From Varibaculum cambriense DSM 15806 (GTDB lineage: Bacteria; Actinomycetota; Actinomycetes; Actinomycetales; Actinomycetaceae), in assembly GCF_000420065.1 (NCBI RefSeq), contig NZ_ATUF01000002.1, forward strand, positions 992,001-1,056,000: 64,000 nt of DNA, given 5' to 3'. The translations under genes and the position numbers were made by a program. The notes beneath the pieces are model-generated. The model was not told the DNA's origin, ran no database searches, and saw only the letters and a list, made by a program, of their open reading frames with translations. This document shows, in pieces, positions 17,006 to 25,773 of this stretch; the stretch's first letter is position 1, and each line of letters starts with the position of its first letter.

Positions 17006-17548
17006 ATGCGTGTTCCCTTTCGGAAACTTTCCCGGATGATATCGCTGCTAGGCGGGAGCCAGATAGACCAATCTACCTCCCACCCTAATCGTCGGCGGCA
17101 ACAGAGAAAGTTCGCGCGCCCCGCTGGACGCGCACGTTATATAACCAAAGGCGATAAGATTCCTCCCTTCGTCTATGACCCCAAAACTGGCAATGGAGCA
17201 GCCGACCCGGGGGAGGTTATTTGGTGCTGGGTTCCCTATGAAGAAGAGGACGGACGCGGCAAAGATCGTCCGGTGCTGGTGATGGCCGCGCTAGCAGAAA
17301 CAGTTATCGGCGCCCAAATGACCAGTAAAGATCACGATAAAGACGCGGCCCAAGAAGCACATTGGGGACGCTACTGGATGGATATCGGCGCCGGTGCCTG
17401 GGATTCTAAAGGTCGCGAATCCGAAGTACGTTTGGATCGTCTGCTGCTGATTCCGCGGCGGGAAGTGCGCCGGGAAGGGGCACGCCTAGATCGCGAACGT
17501 TTTAACCAGGTGGCGGCGGCTATCCGTAAACGACAAAAACTAAAGTAG
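17006..17548 (+). CDS. PemK/MazF-family protein
   Basis: 180 residues. GEVIWCWVPYEEEDGRGKDRPVLVMA matches the MazF/PemK core (PGEV, then the RPVLV strand), and the domain ends with LDRLLLIPRREVRREGARLDRERF. MazF proteins are mRNA interferases with an SH3-like fold. The first 60 residues are a basic, probably disordered extension, and no antitoxin gene is adjacent. This solitary, chromosomal type beside ribosomal genes is common in actinobacteria and may not be a toxin. AAGGAGG precedes the ATG. Confidence 0.8.
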   Translation: MRVPFRKLSRMISLLGGSQIDQSTSHPNRRRQQRKFARPAGRARYITKGDKIPPFVYDPKTGNGAADPGEVIWCWVPYEEEDGRGKDRPVLVMAALAETVIGAQMTSKDHDKDAAQEAHWGRYWMDIGAGAWDSKGRESEVRLDRLLLIPRREVRREGARLDRERFNQVAAAIRKRQKLK

Positions 17549-17710
17549 CTAACGACCGGTATCTTGCCACGGCTGGGGTGAAAAACCTACTTCTCGAGGA
17601 CGTAATTTGCAACCTGCGACACGCTGCTGACTGCAAAAAAGCCGCAGGCGTGACCGATCTAACCCTATATCAGCTTTAGGTTAGTCCCGTAACTAACGTA
17701 AAGTTGACTA

Positions 17711-17739
17711 TTGGGTTTGTGGCTAGTGGGGAATAGTAT
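17711..17739 (+). promoter_or_regulatory. Possible infA operon promoter
   Basis: TTGGGT (17711-17716), 17-bp spacer, TAGTAT (17734-17739), 43 bp before infA. An alternative -35 TTGACT lies at 17704 but is too far (24 bp). The 17549-17781 gap otherwise shows nothing clear. Confidence 0.4.
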
Positions 17740-17781
17740 ACCCGTTAGTCATCCTATGTGAACAAGGTTAGTGAAGGATAG

Positions 17782-18003
17782 ATGGCTAAAAAAGAAGGCG
17801 TTGTAGAGGTCGAAGGCACCGTAGCAGAGGCACTCCCGAATGCATATTTTCGGGTGGAACTTGAAAACGGTCATAAAGTGTTAGCGCACATCTCGGGCAA
17901 AATGCGTCAGCATTATATCCGAATCTTGCCAGAGGATCGTGTGGTAGTAGAGCTCAGTCCCTACGATTTATCACGCGGCCGAATCGTTTATCGATACAAG
18001 TAA
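17782..18003 (+). CDS. infA: Translation initiation factor IF-1
   Basis: 73 residues, OB fold; binds the 30S A site during initiation. [42 protein letters not shown] is diagnostic in order (given here only in part), ending [25 protein letters not shown] precedes the ATG. It opens the infA-rpmJ-rpsM-rpsK-rpoA-rplQ block. Confidence 0.97.
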   Translation: MAKKEGVVEVEGTVAEALPNAYFRVELENGHKVLAHISGKMRQHYIRILPEDRVVVELSPYDLSRGRIVYRYK

Positions 18004-18046
18004 AGCAGCGGACGGCGGAGCAATCCGTCGCCGCAAGAGGGAAGTT

Positions 18047-18160
18047 ATGAAGGTTCAACCCAGCGTTAAGAAGATCTGTGAAAAATGCAAGGTGATTCGT
18101 CGCCACGGCGTTGTCATGGTGATTTGCGAAAACCCTCGGCATAAACAGCGTCAAGGCTAG
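18047..18160 (+). CDS. rpmJ: 50S ribosomal protein L36 (bL36), zinc form
   Basis: A 37-codon gene: [20 protein letters not shown]... ending NPRHKQRQG. It has the zinc ligands C-x2-C (CEKC), C and H (CENPRH), so it is the zinc-binding paralogue. It lies at the standard place between infA and rpsM, with AAGAGGGAAG before the ATG. Confidence 0.97.
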   Translation: MKVQPSVKKICEKCKVIRRHGVVMVICENPRHKQRQG

Positions 18161-18287
18161 CCGAGAATAATATAAAGCGTGCTACCAGCACCTTTCAGAT
18201 ACGGAAGGTGACCCCAGGTCCGGAGGCCTGGGCCGGGAAACGGAAGGTGGCGCGACGGCCTCCGGAAACAATGTGGAGAGAAAATTA
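18161..18287 (+). promoter_or_regulatory. Structured spacer before rpsM
   Basis: A 127-bp spacer inside the operon containing the stem CCCAGG/CCTGGG (about 18213-18231) flanked by two copies of ACGGAAGGTG (18200-18209 and 18240-18249). The symmetric layout suggests an mRNA structure, possibly a ribosomal protein binding site. Function unproven. Confidence 0.4.
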
Positions 18288-18665
18288 ATGGCAGCACGTA
18301 TTGCCGGTGTTGATCTTCCCCGTGAAAAGCGGCTGGAAGTAGCACTTACTTACATTTACGGCGTAGGGCGCACGCGCGCCGAGAAAACGCTGAAAGAAAC
18401 CGGAGTTTCTCCGGATGTGCGCGTAAAGGATATTTCGGAAGAAGATCTGATTAAAGTACGCGACTTTATTGAATCGAACTACAAAGTAGAAGGCGACCTT
18501 CGTCGTGAGGTCCAGGCCGACATTCGCCGCAAGATCGAGATTGGCTCCTACCAGGGCTTGCGTCACCGTTTCCATTTGCCGGTGCACGGTCAGCGGACCA
18601 AGACCAATGCGCGTACCCGCAAGGGACCCAAGCGCACCGTTGCCGGTAAGAAGAAGGCTGTATAA
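18288..18665 (+). CDS. rpsM: 30S ribosomal protein S13 (uS13)
   Basis: 125 residues starting [16 protein letters not shown] chose ATG 18288 because GGAGAG lies 7 bases before it; a GTG 15 bases upstream would place the ribosome binding site inside the gene. Signatures include [10 protein letters not shown] and the C-terminal [24 protein letters not shown], which contacts the P-site tRNA at the 30S head. Confidence 0.97.
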   Translation: MAARIAGVDLPREKRLEVALTYIYGVGRTRAEKTLKETGVSPDVRVKDISEEDLIKVRDFIESNYKVEGDLRREVQADIRRKIEIGSYQGLRHRFHLPVHGQRTKTNARTRKGPKRTVAGKKKAV

Positions 18666-18710
18666 GTAAGCGCAGGCACCACCTGCTGGATCTGAGAAAA
18701 GAAGGAAGAT

Positions 18711-19109
18711 ATGGCTGCTAGTTCTATTAAGAGCCGTAAGCCGCGTCGGGCTGCGCGTAAGAACGTTATTCAGGGAAAAGCGTTCATTAAGTCCACATTC
18801 AACAACACCATCGTTTCGATTACCGATCCCTCCGGGGCTGTTATTTCTTGGTCGTCTGCCGGCCAGATGGGCTTTAAAGGATCACGTAAATCTACTCCTT
18901 TCGCTGCGCAGATGGCGGCAGAAGCTGCTGCTCGGCGGGCTCAGGAACACGGCATGAAGAAAGTTGACGTGTTCGTGAAAGGACCGGGGTCGGGTCGCGA
19001 GACCGCTATTCGTTCTTTGCAGGCTACCGGCCTCGAGGTCGGTTCCATTCAGGACGTTACTCCGCATGCCCACAATGGCTGCCGTCCTCCCAAGCGCCGT
19101 CGCGTATAA
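18711..19109 (+). CDS. rpsK: 30S ribosomal protein S11 (uS11)
   Basis: 132 residues, normal length. [23 protein letters not shown] and the ending [18 protein letters not shown] are diagnostic. S11 lies on the 30S platform. GAAGGAAG precedes the ATG. rpsD, which follows rpsK in many bacteria, is absent here, as in several other actinobacterial groups. Confidence 0.98.
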   Translation: MAASSIKSRKPRRAARKNVIQGKAFIKSTFNNTIVSITDPSGAVISWSSAGQMGFKGSRKSTPFAAQMAAEAAARRAQEHGMKKVDVFVKGPGSGRETAIRSLQATGLEVGSIQDVTPHAHNGCRPPKRRRV

Positions 19110-19154
19110 CGCGCGTCCTAACTGAAGCAGAAAAAAGAAGATAGTAAAACACTT

Positions 19155-19192
19155 CTGCGAGTCTCCAGGCCGTCATTTGGGAGATTTCGCAG
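19155..19192 (+). other. Hairpin between rpsK and rpoA
   Basis: CTGCGA-G-TCTCC (19155-19166) pairs with GGAGA-TT-TCGCAG (19180-19192), an 11-bp stem with a small internal loop, in the 162-bp gap where rpsD would be. The T-run after it is poor, so it may be a processing or attenuation site rather than a terminator. Confidence 0.45.
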
Positions 19193-19271
19193 TCTTGTCT
19201 ATAAAGCTGACCTTTGGTCAGGACGTTCGTTCCAGTCATATGGCGGGCTGGACGACAGAAAGGACAACACG

Positions 19272-20273
19272 TTGCTTATTTCACAGCGACCCGTGCTATC
19301 AGAAAAAGCGGTTAGCGATCAGCGTTCCCGCTTCACTCTTGAACCCCTAGAACCCGGTTTCGGACACACTCTAGGAAACAGTTTGCGGCGCACCCTACTT
19401 TCCTCCATTCCGGGAGCCGCAGTCACCTCTATTCGTATCGAGGGGGTGCCGCATGAGTTCCGCACTATTCCGGGAGTAATGGAGGACGTCTCCGAGATCA
19501 TTCTGAACATTAAGCAGATCGTGCTTTCTTCCGAGAATGATGAACCGGTAGTGATGTACCTGCGTAAGGCGGGTGCCGGACAGGTTACCGCCGGGGATAT
19601 TACCCCTCCGGCGGGGGTAGAGATCCACAACCCGGATTTGTATCTGGCCACTTTGAACGATTCTGGCAAGCTAGAAATTGAACTGACGGTGGAACGAGGC
19701 CGTGGCTACGTTTCCGCTGATCAAAACAAGTCTGATGGGCACGAGATTTCTCGGATTCCCATTGACTCTATCTACTCGCCGGTAGTTAAAGTTCGCTACA
19801 AGGTTGAGGCTACTCGTGTGGAGCAGCGCACCGACTTTGACCGCTTGATCGTAGATGTGGAAACCAAGCCGGGACTGGCTCCTCGTGATGCCCTAGCTTC
19901 GGCGGGTAAAACCTTGGTAGAGCTATTCGGGCTGTGCCAGGAACTCAATATTGAGGCCGAGGGGATTGAGATTGGCGCTCCGCAAACGGATCAGGCACTA
20001 GCTCAAGATTTAGCGCTCTCTATTGATGACCTGAATCTACAGTCTCGTTCCTACAACGCTTTAACGCGGGAAGGAATCAACACGGTGGGGCAATTGGTTG
20101 CCCGCTCCGAGGCCGATCTTTTGGATATCCGGAATTTCGGCGCTAAGTCAATCGAAGAGATTAAGGCGAAACTAGCGGAAATGGGGATGGCGCTAAAGGA
20201 TTCTCCGCTGCCCACCTCGGTCAATCTAGATGATCTGGCCAACCCGAGTTCGTTGCAGTTCTCTGACGACTAA
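19272..20273 (+). CDS. rpoA: DNA-directed RNA polymerase subunit alpha
   Basis: 333 residues; the alpha dimer nucleates RNA polymerase assembly. The N-terminal domain shows [25 protein letters not shown]; the C-terminal domain has [20 protein letters not shown] and [14 protein letters not shown], which bind UP elements and activators. The start is TTG (19272): AAAGGA lies about 8 bases upstream and the conserved N-terminus starts there. Neighbours are rpsK and rplQ as usual. Confidence 0.98.
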   Translation: MLISQRPVLSEKAVSDQRSRFTLEPLEPGFGHTLGNSLRRTLLSSIPGAAVTSIRIEGVPHEFRTIPGVMEDVSEIILNIKQIVLSSENDEPVVMYLRKAGAGQVTAGDITPPAGVEIHNPDLYLATLNDSGKLEIELTVERGRGYVSADQNKSDGHEISRIPIDSIYSPVVKVRYKVEATRVEQRTDFDRLIVDVETKPGLAPRDALASAGKTLVELFGLCQELNIEAEGIEIGAPQTDQALAQDLALSIDDLNLQSRSYNALTREGINTVGQLVARSEADLLDIRNFGAKSIEEIKAKLAEMGMALKDSPLPTSVNLDDLANPSSLQFSDD

Positions 20274-20330
20274 GTCGGGTTTTCTCGGCGCTGAAACAAT
20301 AAAGTTTTTTAGGAAAGTAAAGGAAGAAAC

Positions 20331-20906
20331 ATGCCTAAGCCATCTAAAGGTCCGCGGTTAGGAGCCGGCCCGGCACATGAGCGTAAAATCTTGGCGAATC
20401 TGGCGAAATCGCTGATCGAGCACCGTTCGATTCGTACTACTGAAGCGAAGGCCCGCCGCCTACAGCCGTACATTGAAAAGCTGATCACCAAGGCGAAAAA
20501 GGGCGATATTCATAATCGCCGTATGGTTGCCCGCAAACTGAGCACCCAGGTGGATAAATACACCCGCGGCTTCGATGCGGTCTACACCCTATTTGATGAG
20601 GTAGTTCCGGATCTGGATCCCAACCGTCAGGGCGGGTACACCCGGATCGTGAAACTACCGGCTCGCCGCGGCGACAATGCTCCTATGGCCGAGATTTCTT
20701 TGGTCACCGAAAAGGTGGAGTCTAAAGCCAAAGTACAGCCGACCAAGGAAGAAGCAGCTAAACCGGCTTCGGATGAGGAAGCCAAAGAGGCTGACAAAGC
20801 CGAAGAAACCGCGGAAGAAGCGGTAGAAACTTCGGACAGCGGCGAAGAGACCGCGGAAGCTGAAAAAGCTGAAGACGCGGACGAAGCTGCAGATTCTAAA
20901 GAATAG
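20331..20906 (+). CDS. rplQ: 50S ribosomal protein L17 (bL17) with acidic tail
   Basis: The first 120 residues are a normal L17 ([62 protein letters not shown]). A further 70 residues form a Glu/Ala/Lys-rich tail ([20 protein letters not shown]...), a low-complexity extension known from many actinobacteria and likely disordered. AGGAAAG precedes the ATG. It ends the alpha operon. Confidence 0.97.
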   Translation: MPKPSKGPRLGAGPAHERKILANLAKSLIEHRSIRTTEAKARRLQPYIEKLITKAKKGDIHNRRMVARKLSTQVDKYTRGFDAVYTLFDEVVPDLDPNRQGGYTRIVKLPARRGDNAPMAEISLVTEKVESKAKVQPTKEEAAKPASDEEAKEADKAEETAEEAVETSDSGEETAEAEKAEDADEAADSKE

Positions 20907-20957
20907 TAACTTTGCGCTTATCAGCCAGCGCTGGATCTGGTAAGTAGCAAGAACTTC

Positions 20958-21003
20958 ATGCGGGCAGTTGGCATAGTTAATGCCAACTGCCCGCATTATT
21001 TTT
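20958..21003 (+). terminator. Intrinsic terminator after rplQ
   Basis: Perfect 16-bp stem (20958-20973 with 20981-20996), 7-nt loop, then TATTTTT. Confidence 0.9.
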
Positions 21004-21073
21004 GGGTAGCAGATTTAAAGACCTGGGACTTGATCTCAGCGGTCAAGTAGATCGGCAAGTAATAATCTCCGGG

Positions 21074-21085
21074 TAAGCTTAGAAC
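21074..21085 (+). promoter_or_regulatory. -10 box TAAGCT six nt before the ROK gene
   Basis: TAAGCT (21074-21079) is 6 nt before ATG 21086 with no Shine-Dalgarno sequence, so the transcript is probably leaderless. No convincing -35. Confidence 0.45.
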
Positions 21086-21856
21086 ATGGGAAAAGAGATG
21101 AGAACTCCGCTGACCTTGTCTGTTGATTGTGGCGGGGGCGGGATCAAAGCCTCGGTACTCGACAAACGTGGCACCATGGTTGCACCATCCTTGCGGGTTC
21201 CTACCCCCTACCCGTTGCCTCCGGAAAAGTTAATCGAGATCGTAGAGGACTTCCGCGCTGAATTTAAACCGGAAACCGATCGGATCACCGTGGGGATGCC
21301 GGGCATGATCCGTCACGGAGTGGTCATCTCTACTCCTCATTATGTGTGCCGGTCTGGTCCGCGCACCCGAGTACTACCCGAGATGGTACAGGCGTGGGAA
21401 AACTATGACCTGGCAGGGGCATTAGAAGAAAAAACTTCCTTGCCCTCGCTGGTCTTAAACGATGCCGAAGTGGCGGGAGCCGGGGTAATTTCTGGTACCG
21501 GCATGGAAATGATCATCACCTTGGGAACCGGACTGGGAAACTCGATATGGGATGGAGGACGCCTGGCTCCCCATATGGAACTTTCCCATATGGTTGCCCG
21601 CTGGGGTCTGCTTTTCGATGACTATGTAGGGGAACCAGAACGGGTACGCATGGGGGATGCCCACTGGTCACGGCGAGTTCGCCGGGTAGTCGGAGTGCTG
21701 CGAGAAGCCATCATGTGGGATCGGCTCTACCTAGGAGGGGGAAACTCGGCGCATATTGTGGAATCGGTGCGCAAAACCTTGGGGGAAGAAGTGGTGATCG
21801 TACCTAATGATGCCGGTATTCGCGGCGGGGTACGAGCTTGGGGACTGACCACCTGA
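21086..21856 (+). CDS. ROK-family sugar kinase-like, polyphosphate-glucokinase-related
   Basis: 256 residues, close to actinobacterial polyphosphate glucokinases (about 250-270), which phosphorylate glucose with polyphosphate or ATP. Seen are the phosphate-1 loop VDCGGGGIKASVLD, LVLNDAEVAGAG with the catalytic-type Asp, and the phosphate-2 loop ITLGTGLGNSIWDGGRLAPHMELSH. The usual GGTGIKGA loop is GGGGIKAS here, and sequences between the motifs are divergent, so substrate and activity are uncertain. Start 21086 is preferred over ATG 21098 because of the -10 spacing. The stop overlaps truA (TGATG). Confidence 0.75.
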   Translation: MGKEMRTPLTLSVDCGGGGIKASVLDKRGTMVAPSLRVPTPYPLPPEKLIEIVEDFRAEFKPETDRITVGMPGMIRHGVVISTPHYVCRSGPRTRVLPEMVQAWENYDLAGALEEKTSLPSLVLNDAEVAGAGVISGTGMEMIITLGTGLGNSIWDGGRLAPHMELSHMVARWGLLFDDYVGEPERVRMGDAHWSRRVRRVVGVLREAIMWDRLYLGGGNSAHIVESVRKTLGEEVVIVPNDAGIRGGVRAWGLTT

Positions 21857-22722
21857 TGGACGGATTGCTTCGTTTACGCCTAGACCTGGCCTATCGAGGA
21901 GCGCCGTTTCACGGCTGGGCACGCCAACCGGGACTCCTGACAGTCCAGGGACGCCTGGAAGAGGCACTAAGTTTGATTACCCGCCAGCCAGCGCAGCTTA
22001 CCGTGGCCGGGCGCACCGATGCGGGGGTGCATGCCCGCGGACAGGTGGCTCACCTGGACGTGCCGAAAGAATTTTGGCTTTCCCTGTCTAGAGGGCGCGA
22101 GGAGAGCGACGAGCTGCGCGGGGAACGCCTACGGGCGCGCCTGGAAGGCCTGGCGGGACGTGGCTTGAACGGTGCCTTGGCAATAAAACAGGTCAGGGCG
22201 GTATCTAGGGATTTTGATGCCCGCTTCTCGGCACTATCTCGTACCTATCGCTATCTAATCTGTGATGATCCCCGTGCCCAAGATCCTTGCCGCCTAGATA
22301 TCGCGCGCACGTCCTCGCCCTTGGAAAACGAAAGGATGCAGGTTGCGGCACAGGCTTTATGTGGCGAGCACGATTTCCTACCTTTCGCGAAACCTCGCGA
22401 AGGTGCCACTACAGTGCGCACTCTCCATTCTTTTAATATTTCTCGTCCCCACGACGGAATCGTGCAAGCGATGATTCGCGCTGACGCGTTTTGTCACTCT
22501 CAAGTGCGGTTCATGATGGGAGCTTTAATCGAGATCGGACGGGGTAAATACCAGCCTAAATGGATAGGGGAGCTATTAGCTGCGGGGGCACGTGACCAGC
22601 GGGTTCCACTTGCCGATGGACGGGGTCTGACCCTGTGGGAGGTTGCTTACCCGCCTGCCGATCAATACGCCTTGCAAGCCCAAAAAGCCAAAGTGGTGCG
22701 TACCCTGCCTAAAATGCGTTAA
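21856..22722 (+). CDS. truA: tRNA pseudouridine(38-40) synthase TruA
   Basis: 288 residues; makes pseudouridine at positions 38-40 in the anticodon arm. The catalytic Asp is D55 in VAGRTDAGVHARGQVAHLD; the dimeric TruA fold is supported by SRTYRYLI, HDFLPFAK and QVRFMMGALIEIGRG. Start ATG 21856 overlaps the previous stop; an upstream TTG would place the start inside the kinase gene and is less likely. A basic insert near residues 80-110 is longer than in E. coli. truA after rplQ is typical of actinobacteria. Confidence 0.95.
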   Translation: MDGLLRLRLDLAYRGAPFHGWARQPGLLTVQGRLEEALSLITRQPAQLTVAGRTDAGVHARGQVAHLDVPKEFWLSLSRGREESDELRGERLRARLEGLAGRGLNGALAIKQVRAVSRDFDARFSALSRTYRYLICDDPRAQDPCRLDIARTSSPLENERMQVAAQALCGEHDFLPFAKPREGATTVRTLHSFNISRPHDGIVQAMIRADAFCHSQVRFMMGALIEIGRGKYQPKWIGELLAAGARDQRVPLADGRGLTLWEVAYPPADQYALQAQKAKVVRTLPKMR

Positions 22723-22743
22723 ACCCATTGAAACTAGGGGGAA

Positions 22744-24369
22744 TTATTTAGCTAAAATGCGATCAGATATACGTTCCGAGGGATATAGCCACGGAGTAAA
22801 ATCAATATCCTGATTTTTGATCCGGAAGTGGAAACGCGAAATCTGTTCAGCTGCGGGCGATGTTTTAAATTCCCTACAGAGGTCTTTCACCTGTTCTATT
22901 TCAGATGGTGTCAACCAGCTATAGGGGTCAGAGCAGCTAAAAACCCCGCAGACTCTCGCTAAATTCTGGGTGACCTCATTTGCCTTTGGGCTCAGGAGAG
23001 AACCGCGTGTCCGGGTGAAGGAAACATCTGGGTCTAAGGCTACTAAGTCCTTTAACCAATAGCGGGACAAGGAATTCAAAACGGCATTGCGAACCGCGGG
23101 TCCAGAGGGATCTCGTTCGCGTTCCGTATTATCCCAATAGGGGGCAGTATCGGGGCTTACGCGCATTCCATCTACTAGCCCTAAAGAAGGCCCGATTAGT
23201 GCCCCGCAGGCCATTAAATATGCGTCAGGAAGTGTCTGTCGGATATCTTTGAGTCCCTCTCGGTAGGCTTGCTCACGAGAAACTGCGCGATAACGCTTTC
23301 CCACTATGGCGGCGGCGCTAAGAAAATCTAGCTTGAAATAGGTAAAGCCCCAGTTAGAAATGGTTTTTAGAATATCTTTTAGCCAAGATTTTGCGCCCGG
23401 ATGGGTGCAGTCTAATCCGTAATAGTAATTTCCCCAGTTATAACCTGCAGGCTGCAACTTTCCAGAAAAATCGTGAACGAAATACTCTGGATGTTCTTGG
23501 ACTATTGGGCTACTAGCGGCGGCAATAAACGGGGAAACCCAGATGCCAGCTTTCATACCGTGGGCAGAGATTTTTGTTGCCAAATATGCTGGCCCTGACG
23601 GAAACTTTTGGTTGGGTTCCCAATCTCCAATTTTTCTTTGCCAGCCATCATCTATTTCTAATACCTGGTATCCGCTGGCTGCGGCGGGGCTAATCTCGCT
23701 TTCAATAATTTCTTCGTTAATTTCTTCAAACCAGGAATACCATGATGACCAAATAGCTCCGGGATATTTGCTGGAATCTTTAGGCTTATTTGTTAAAGAT
23801 TTTCCGAGGGCGGCGCAATAGGCGTTAAAAACCGGTAGTTCCTTACCAACTCCTACCCACCAAGTGATATCCCCTTCCGTATTAGAGTGGGCGGGGACTG
23901 TAGGCGTAGAGCTGTCGAGCTTATCCGGTAGTTTTCTTCCGCTTAGACGGGTATTTCCAATTTCAAAATATCCGGATTCTCCCCCCAGGGTGCCGACTAG
24001 TAATACGAGGTCTTTTTGGGGGTCGAGCTTGAGTGCAGTTAATAAATAAGATTGATGAATTTCCGGGTTATCTGAATATCCGTCCTCGGCGGTTAAGGTA
24101 CGAGGAGGGTTATCCCAGACCCGATAGGGAGGCTTATTTAGAGACCACCACGAGGTCGGGGACCAAGAATTCCAGCCATGCCGATAAAAATTGGCATCTT
24201 TATGGGCAGAGTAGCTTATCTCTATTTCCGGGCAGGATAATTCGGCAGCCTGGCTAATCTGCTCCATCTGGGGGGAGTTATCTGTTGCCTCCTCCCAGAT
24301 GGTAGCGGTAGCGTTACCAGAGTTCTCTGCCGGGAAAATAAGTTTTCCGTGCCGGTAGGTTATCTTCAT
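22744..24369 (-). CDS. Alpha-galactosidase-like glycoside hydrolase, GH36/melibiase type
   Basis: 541 residues. The (beta/alpha)8 barrel shows YQVLEIDDGWQRKIGDW, KAGIWVSPF, the nucleophile region YFKLDFLSA and the acid/base region MRVSPDTAPYW, the arrangement of GH36 alpha-galactosidases, which release galactose from melibiose, raffinose or stachyose. An N-terminal beta domain (about 1-190) includes FYRHGWNSWSPTSWW. No signal peptide, so it acts in the cytosol on imported sugar. It is the last gene of a binding protein-permease operon on the same strand. Exact linkage specificity is inferred. Confidence 0.85.
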   Translation of the reverse strand: MKITYRHGKLIFPAENSGNATATIWEEATDNSPQMEQISQAAELSCPEIEISYSAHKDANFYRHGWNSWSPTSWWSLNKPPYRVWDNPPRTLTAEDGYSDNPEIHQSYLLTALKLDPQKDLVLLVGTLGGESGYFEIGNTRLSGRKLPDKLDSSTPTVPAHSNTEGDITWWVGVGKELPVFNAYCAALGKSLTNKPKDSSKYPGAIWSSWYSWFEEINEEIIESEISPAAASGYQVLEIDDGWQRKIGDWEPNQKFPSGPAYLATKISAHGMKAGIWVSPFIAAASSPIVQEHPEYFVHDFSGKLQPAGYNWGNYYYGLDCTHPGAKSWLKDILKTISNWGFTYFKLDFLSAAAIVGKRYRAVSREQAYREGLKDIRQTLPDAYLMACGALIGPSLGLVDGMRVSPDTAPYWDNTERERDPSGPAVRNAVLNSLSRYWLKDLVALDPDVSFTRTRGSLLSPKANEVTQNLARVCGVFSCSDPYSWLTPSEIEQVKDLCREFKTSPAAEQISRFHFRIKNQDIDFTPWLYPSERISDRILAK

Positions 24370-24401
24370 GATCCCGTTCCTCGTGGTGGCGGTTTAATAA
24401 A

Positions 24402-25751
24402 CTACTTCTCCGCTAGTAGCTCATTTACTTTCTTATTTAATTCCGGAAGAGCCTTAGCGGGATCTTCGCTTCCGCGTTCTATTCCCTCGAAGACCTTGTT
24501 AGCTTCGGTGTTAATTTCTTCAGCCTTGAAAGTGATCGGGTAGTAGACCAGATTCTTCGGATCTTTGGTGATATCCAAGAAGGCACTAACGTCGACTCCG
24601 TTAGCCTCGTGCGCTTTAGCCGCGGCCTCTGATTGGCTGGTAATTGAGGGGAATACTATGGCTTTCTTGGCTACAATGCTTTGGCAATCCGCGGAAGTTA
24701 GGAATTTGACCCACTGCCATGCCTTGTCTTTATCTTTTGCATTCTTAGTAATAGAAGGGGCAAGGCCGTTAATAATGGTTTTCTGTCCCATAGGTCCCTT
24801 GGGAAGAGGAGCAAATTTGAATTCCTGAGTCTTCGATTGTGACCAAGTATTGATTCTCCAAGAACCATCGGGGACGATCGCGGCTTTGTTCTGCTCCATC
24901 ATGGGCTCTAAGCCAAGATCGCCAGCTTTTTCAACCGGGGTAACATAACCAGCTTGAATCTGCTTTTGCCACCAGTTCATGGCTTCAATTAGTTTGGGCG
25001 AATCTAAATTGTAGTGGCGACCAAACGGGTTCTTGTCTAGATAATTGAAACCGTTAGAAAGGGCGAACCACGACCAGGGGCCTTGACCTACTACGCCGGA
25101 ATTGGTTTCCAATCCCCAGCCGTAAGTTTCTACATTGTTCTTATCAAAACCGGATTCATCCCCGCGTTTGCCATTCTTATCGATGGTCAGATGAGCGATG
25201 GTCTTACCAAAAGTACCGCCATCTTGGGGATTCCAGTCCAAGGTTTTCAAACTAGCTTCATCAATTCCGGCGTCTTTGACGTCCTTTACGTTATAAACGA
25301 GAGCTATAGTGTCCCAGTCTTGTGGGATCCCAAAAGTTTTGTCTTCATAATTCCATAGGGATGCCAGATCGCCAGTGTATTGACTCAAGTCGATCTGGTC
25401 TTTTTCGATGTACGGTTTAAGGTCGGTCAAAACACCTTTTGCTGCTAACTCGGGATATTGAGCTACGTGATTGGTGATGACATCAGGTGCTTCTCCCGAA
25501 GATAGTTGTACCGTCAGATTCTTCCAATAATCGTCCCATCCGGTTTGTTGAATATCTACGGTGATTCCGCTCTTCTTCTTAAACTCGGCTGCACAAGCCT
25601 CATAGGCTGGTTTTTGGTTTGGATCCCACAAACTGTAGGTGACCGTATCGCCATCTGTGCCGCTTCCCTTGGTTTCCTGTGGGGCACACCCTGCCAGGCC
25701 TGCTGCGGCAAATATAGCCACACCGCAGGTCAATGCGATTGTTTTTTTCAT
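24402..25751 (-). CDS. Sugar ABC transporter substrate-binding lipoprotein
   Basis: 449 residues of the family 1 (MalE-like) extracellular solute-binding type. A lipoprotein signal peptide with lipobox LAGC puts the lipidated Cys at residue 22. Typical pieces are YSLWDPNQKPAYEACAAEFKKKSGITVDI, GEAPDVITNHVAQYPELA and MMEQNKAAIVPDGSWRINTW. It delivers sugar, most likely an alpha-galactoside given the GH36 neighbour, to the two permeases. CTCCTTAGG (reverse of a good ribosome site) lies before the start. Confidence 0.92.
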   Translation of the reverse strand: MKKTIALTCGVAIFAAAGLAGCAPQETKGSGTDGDTVTYSLWDPNQKPAYEACAAEFKKKSGITVDIQQTGWDDYWKNLTVQLSSGEAPDVITNHVAQYPELAAKGVLTDLKPYIEKDQIDLSQYTGDLASLWNYEDKTFGIPQDWDTIALVYNVKDVKDAGIDEASLKTLDWNPQDGGTFGKTIAHLTIDKNGKRGDESGFDKNNVETYGWGLETNSGVVGQGPWSWFALSNGFNYLDKNPFGRHYNLDSPKLIEAMNWWQKQIQAGYVTPVEKAGDLGLEPMMEQNKAAIVPDGSWRINTWSQSKTQEFKFAPLPKGPMGQKTIINGLAPSITKNAKDKDKAWQWVKFLTSADCQSIVAKKAIVFPSITSQSEAAAKAHEANGVDVSAFLDITKDPKNLVYYPITFKAEEINTEANKVFEGIERGSEDPAKALPELNKKVNELLAEK

Positions 25752-25773
25752 TTCATTCTCCTTAGGGACGGCT

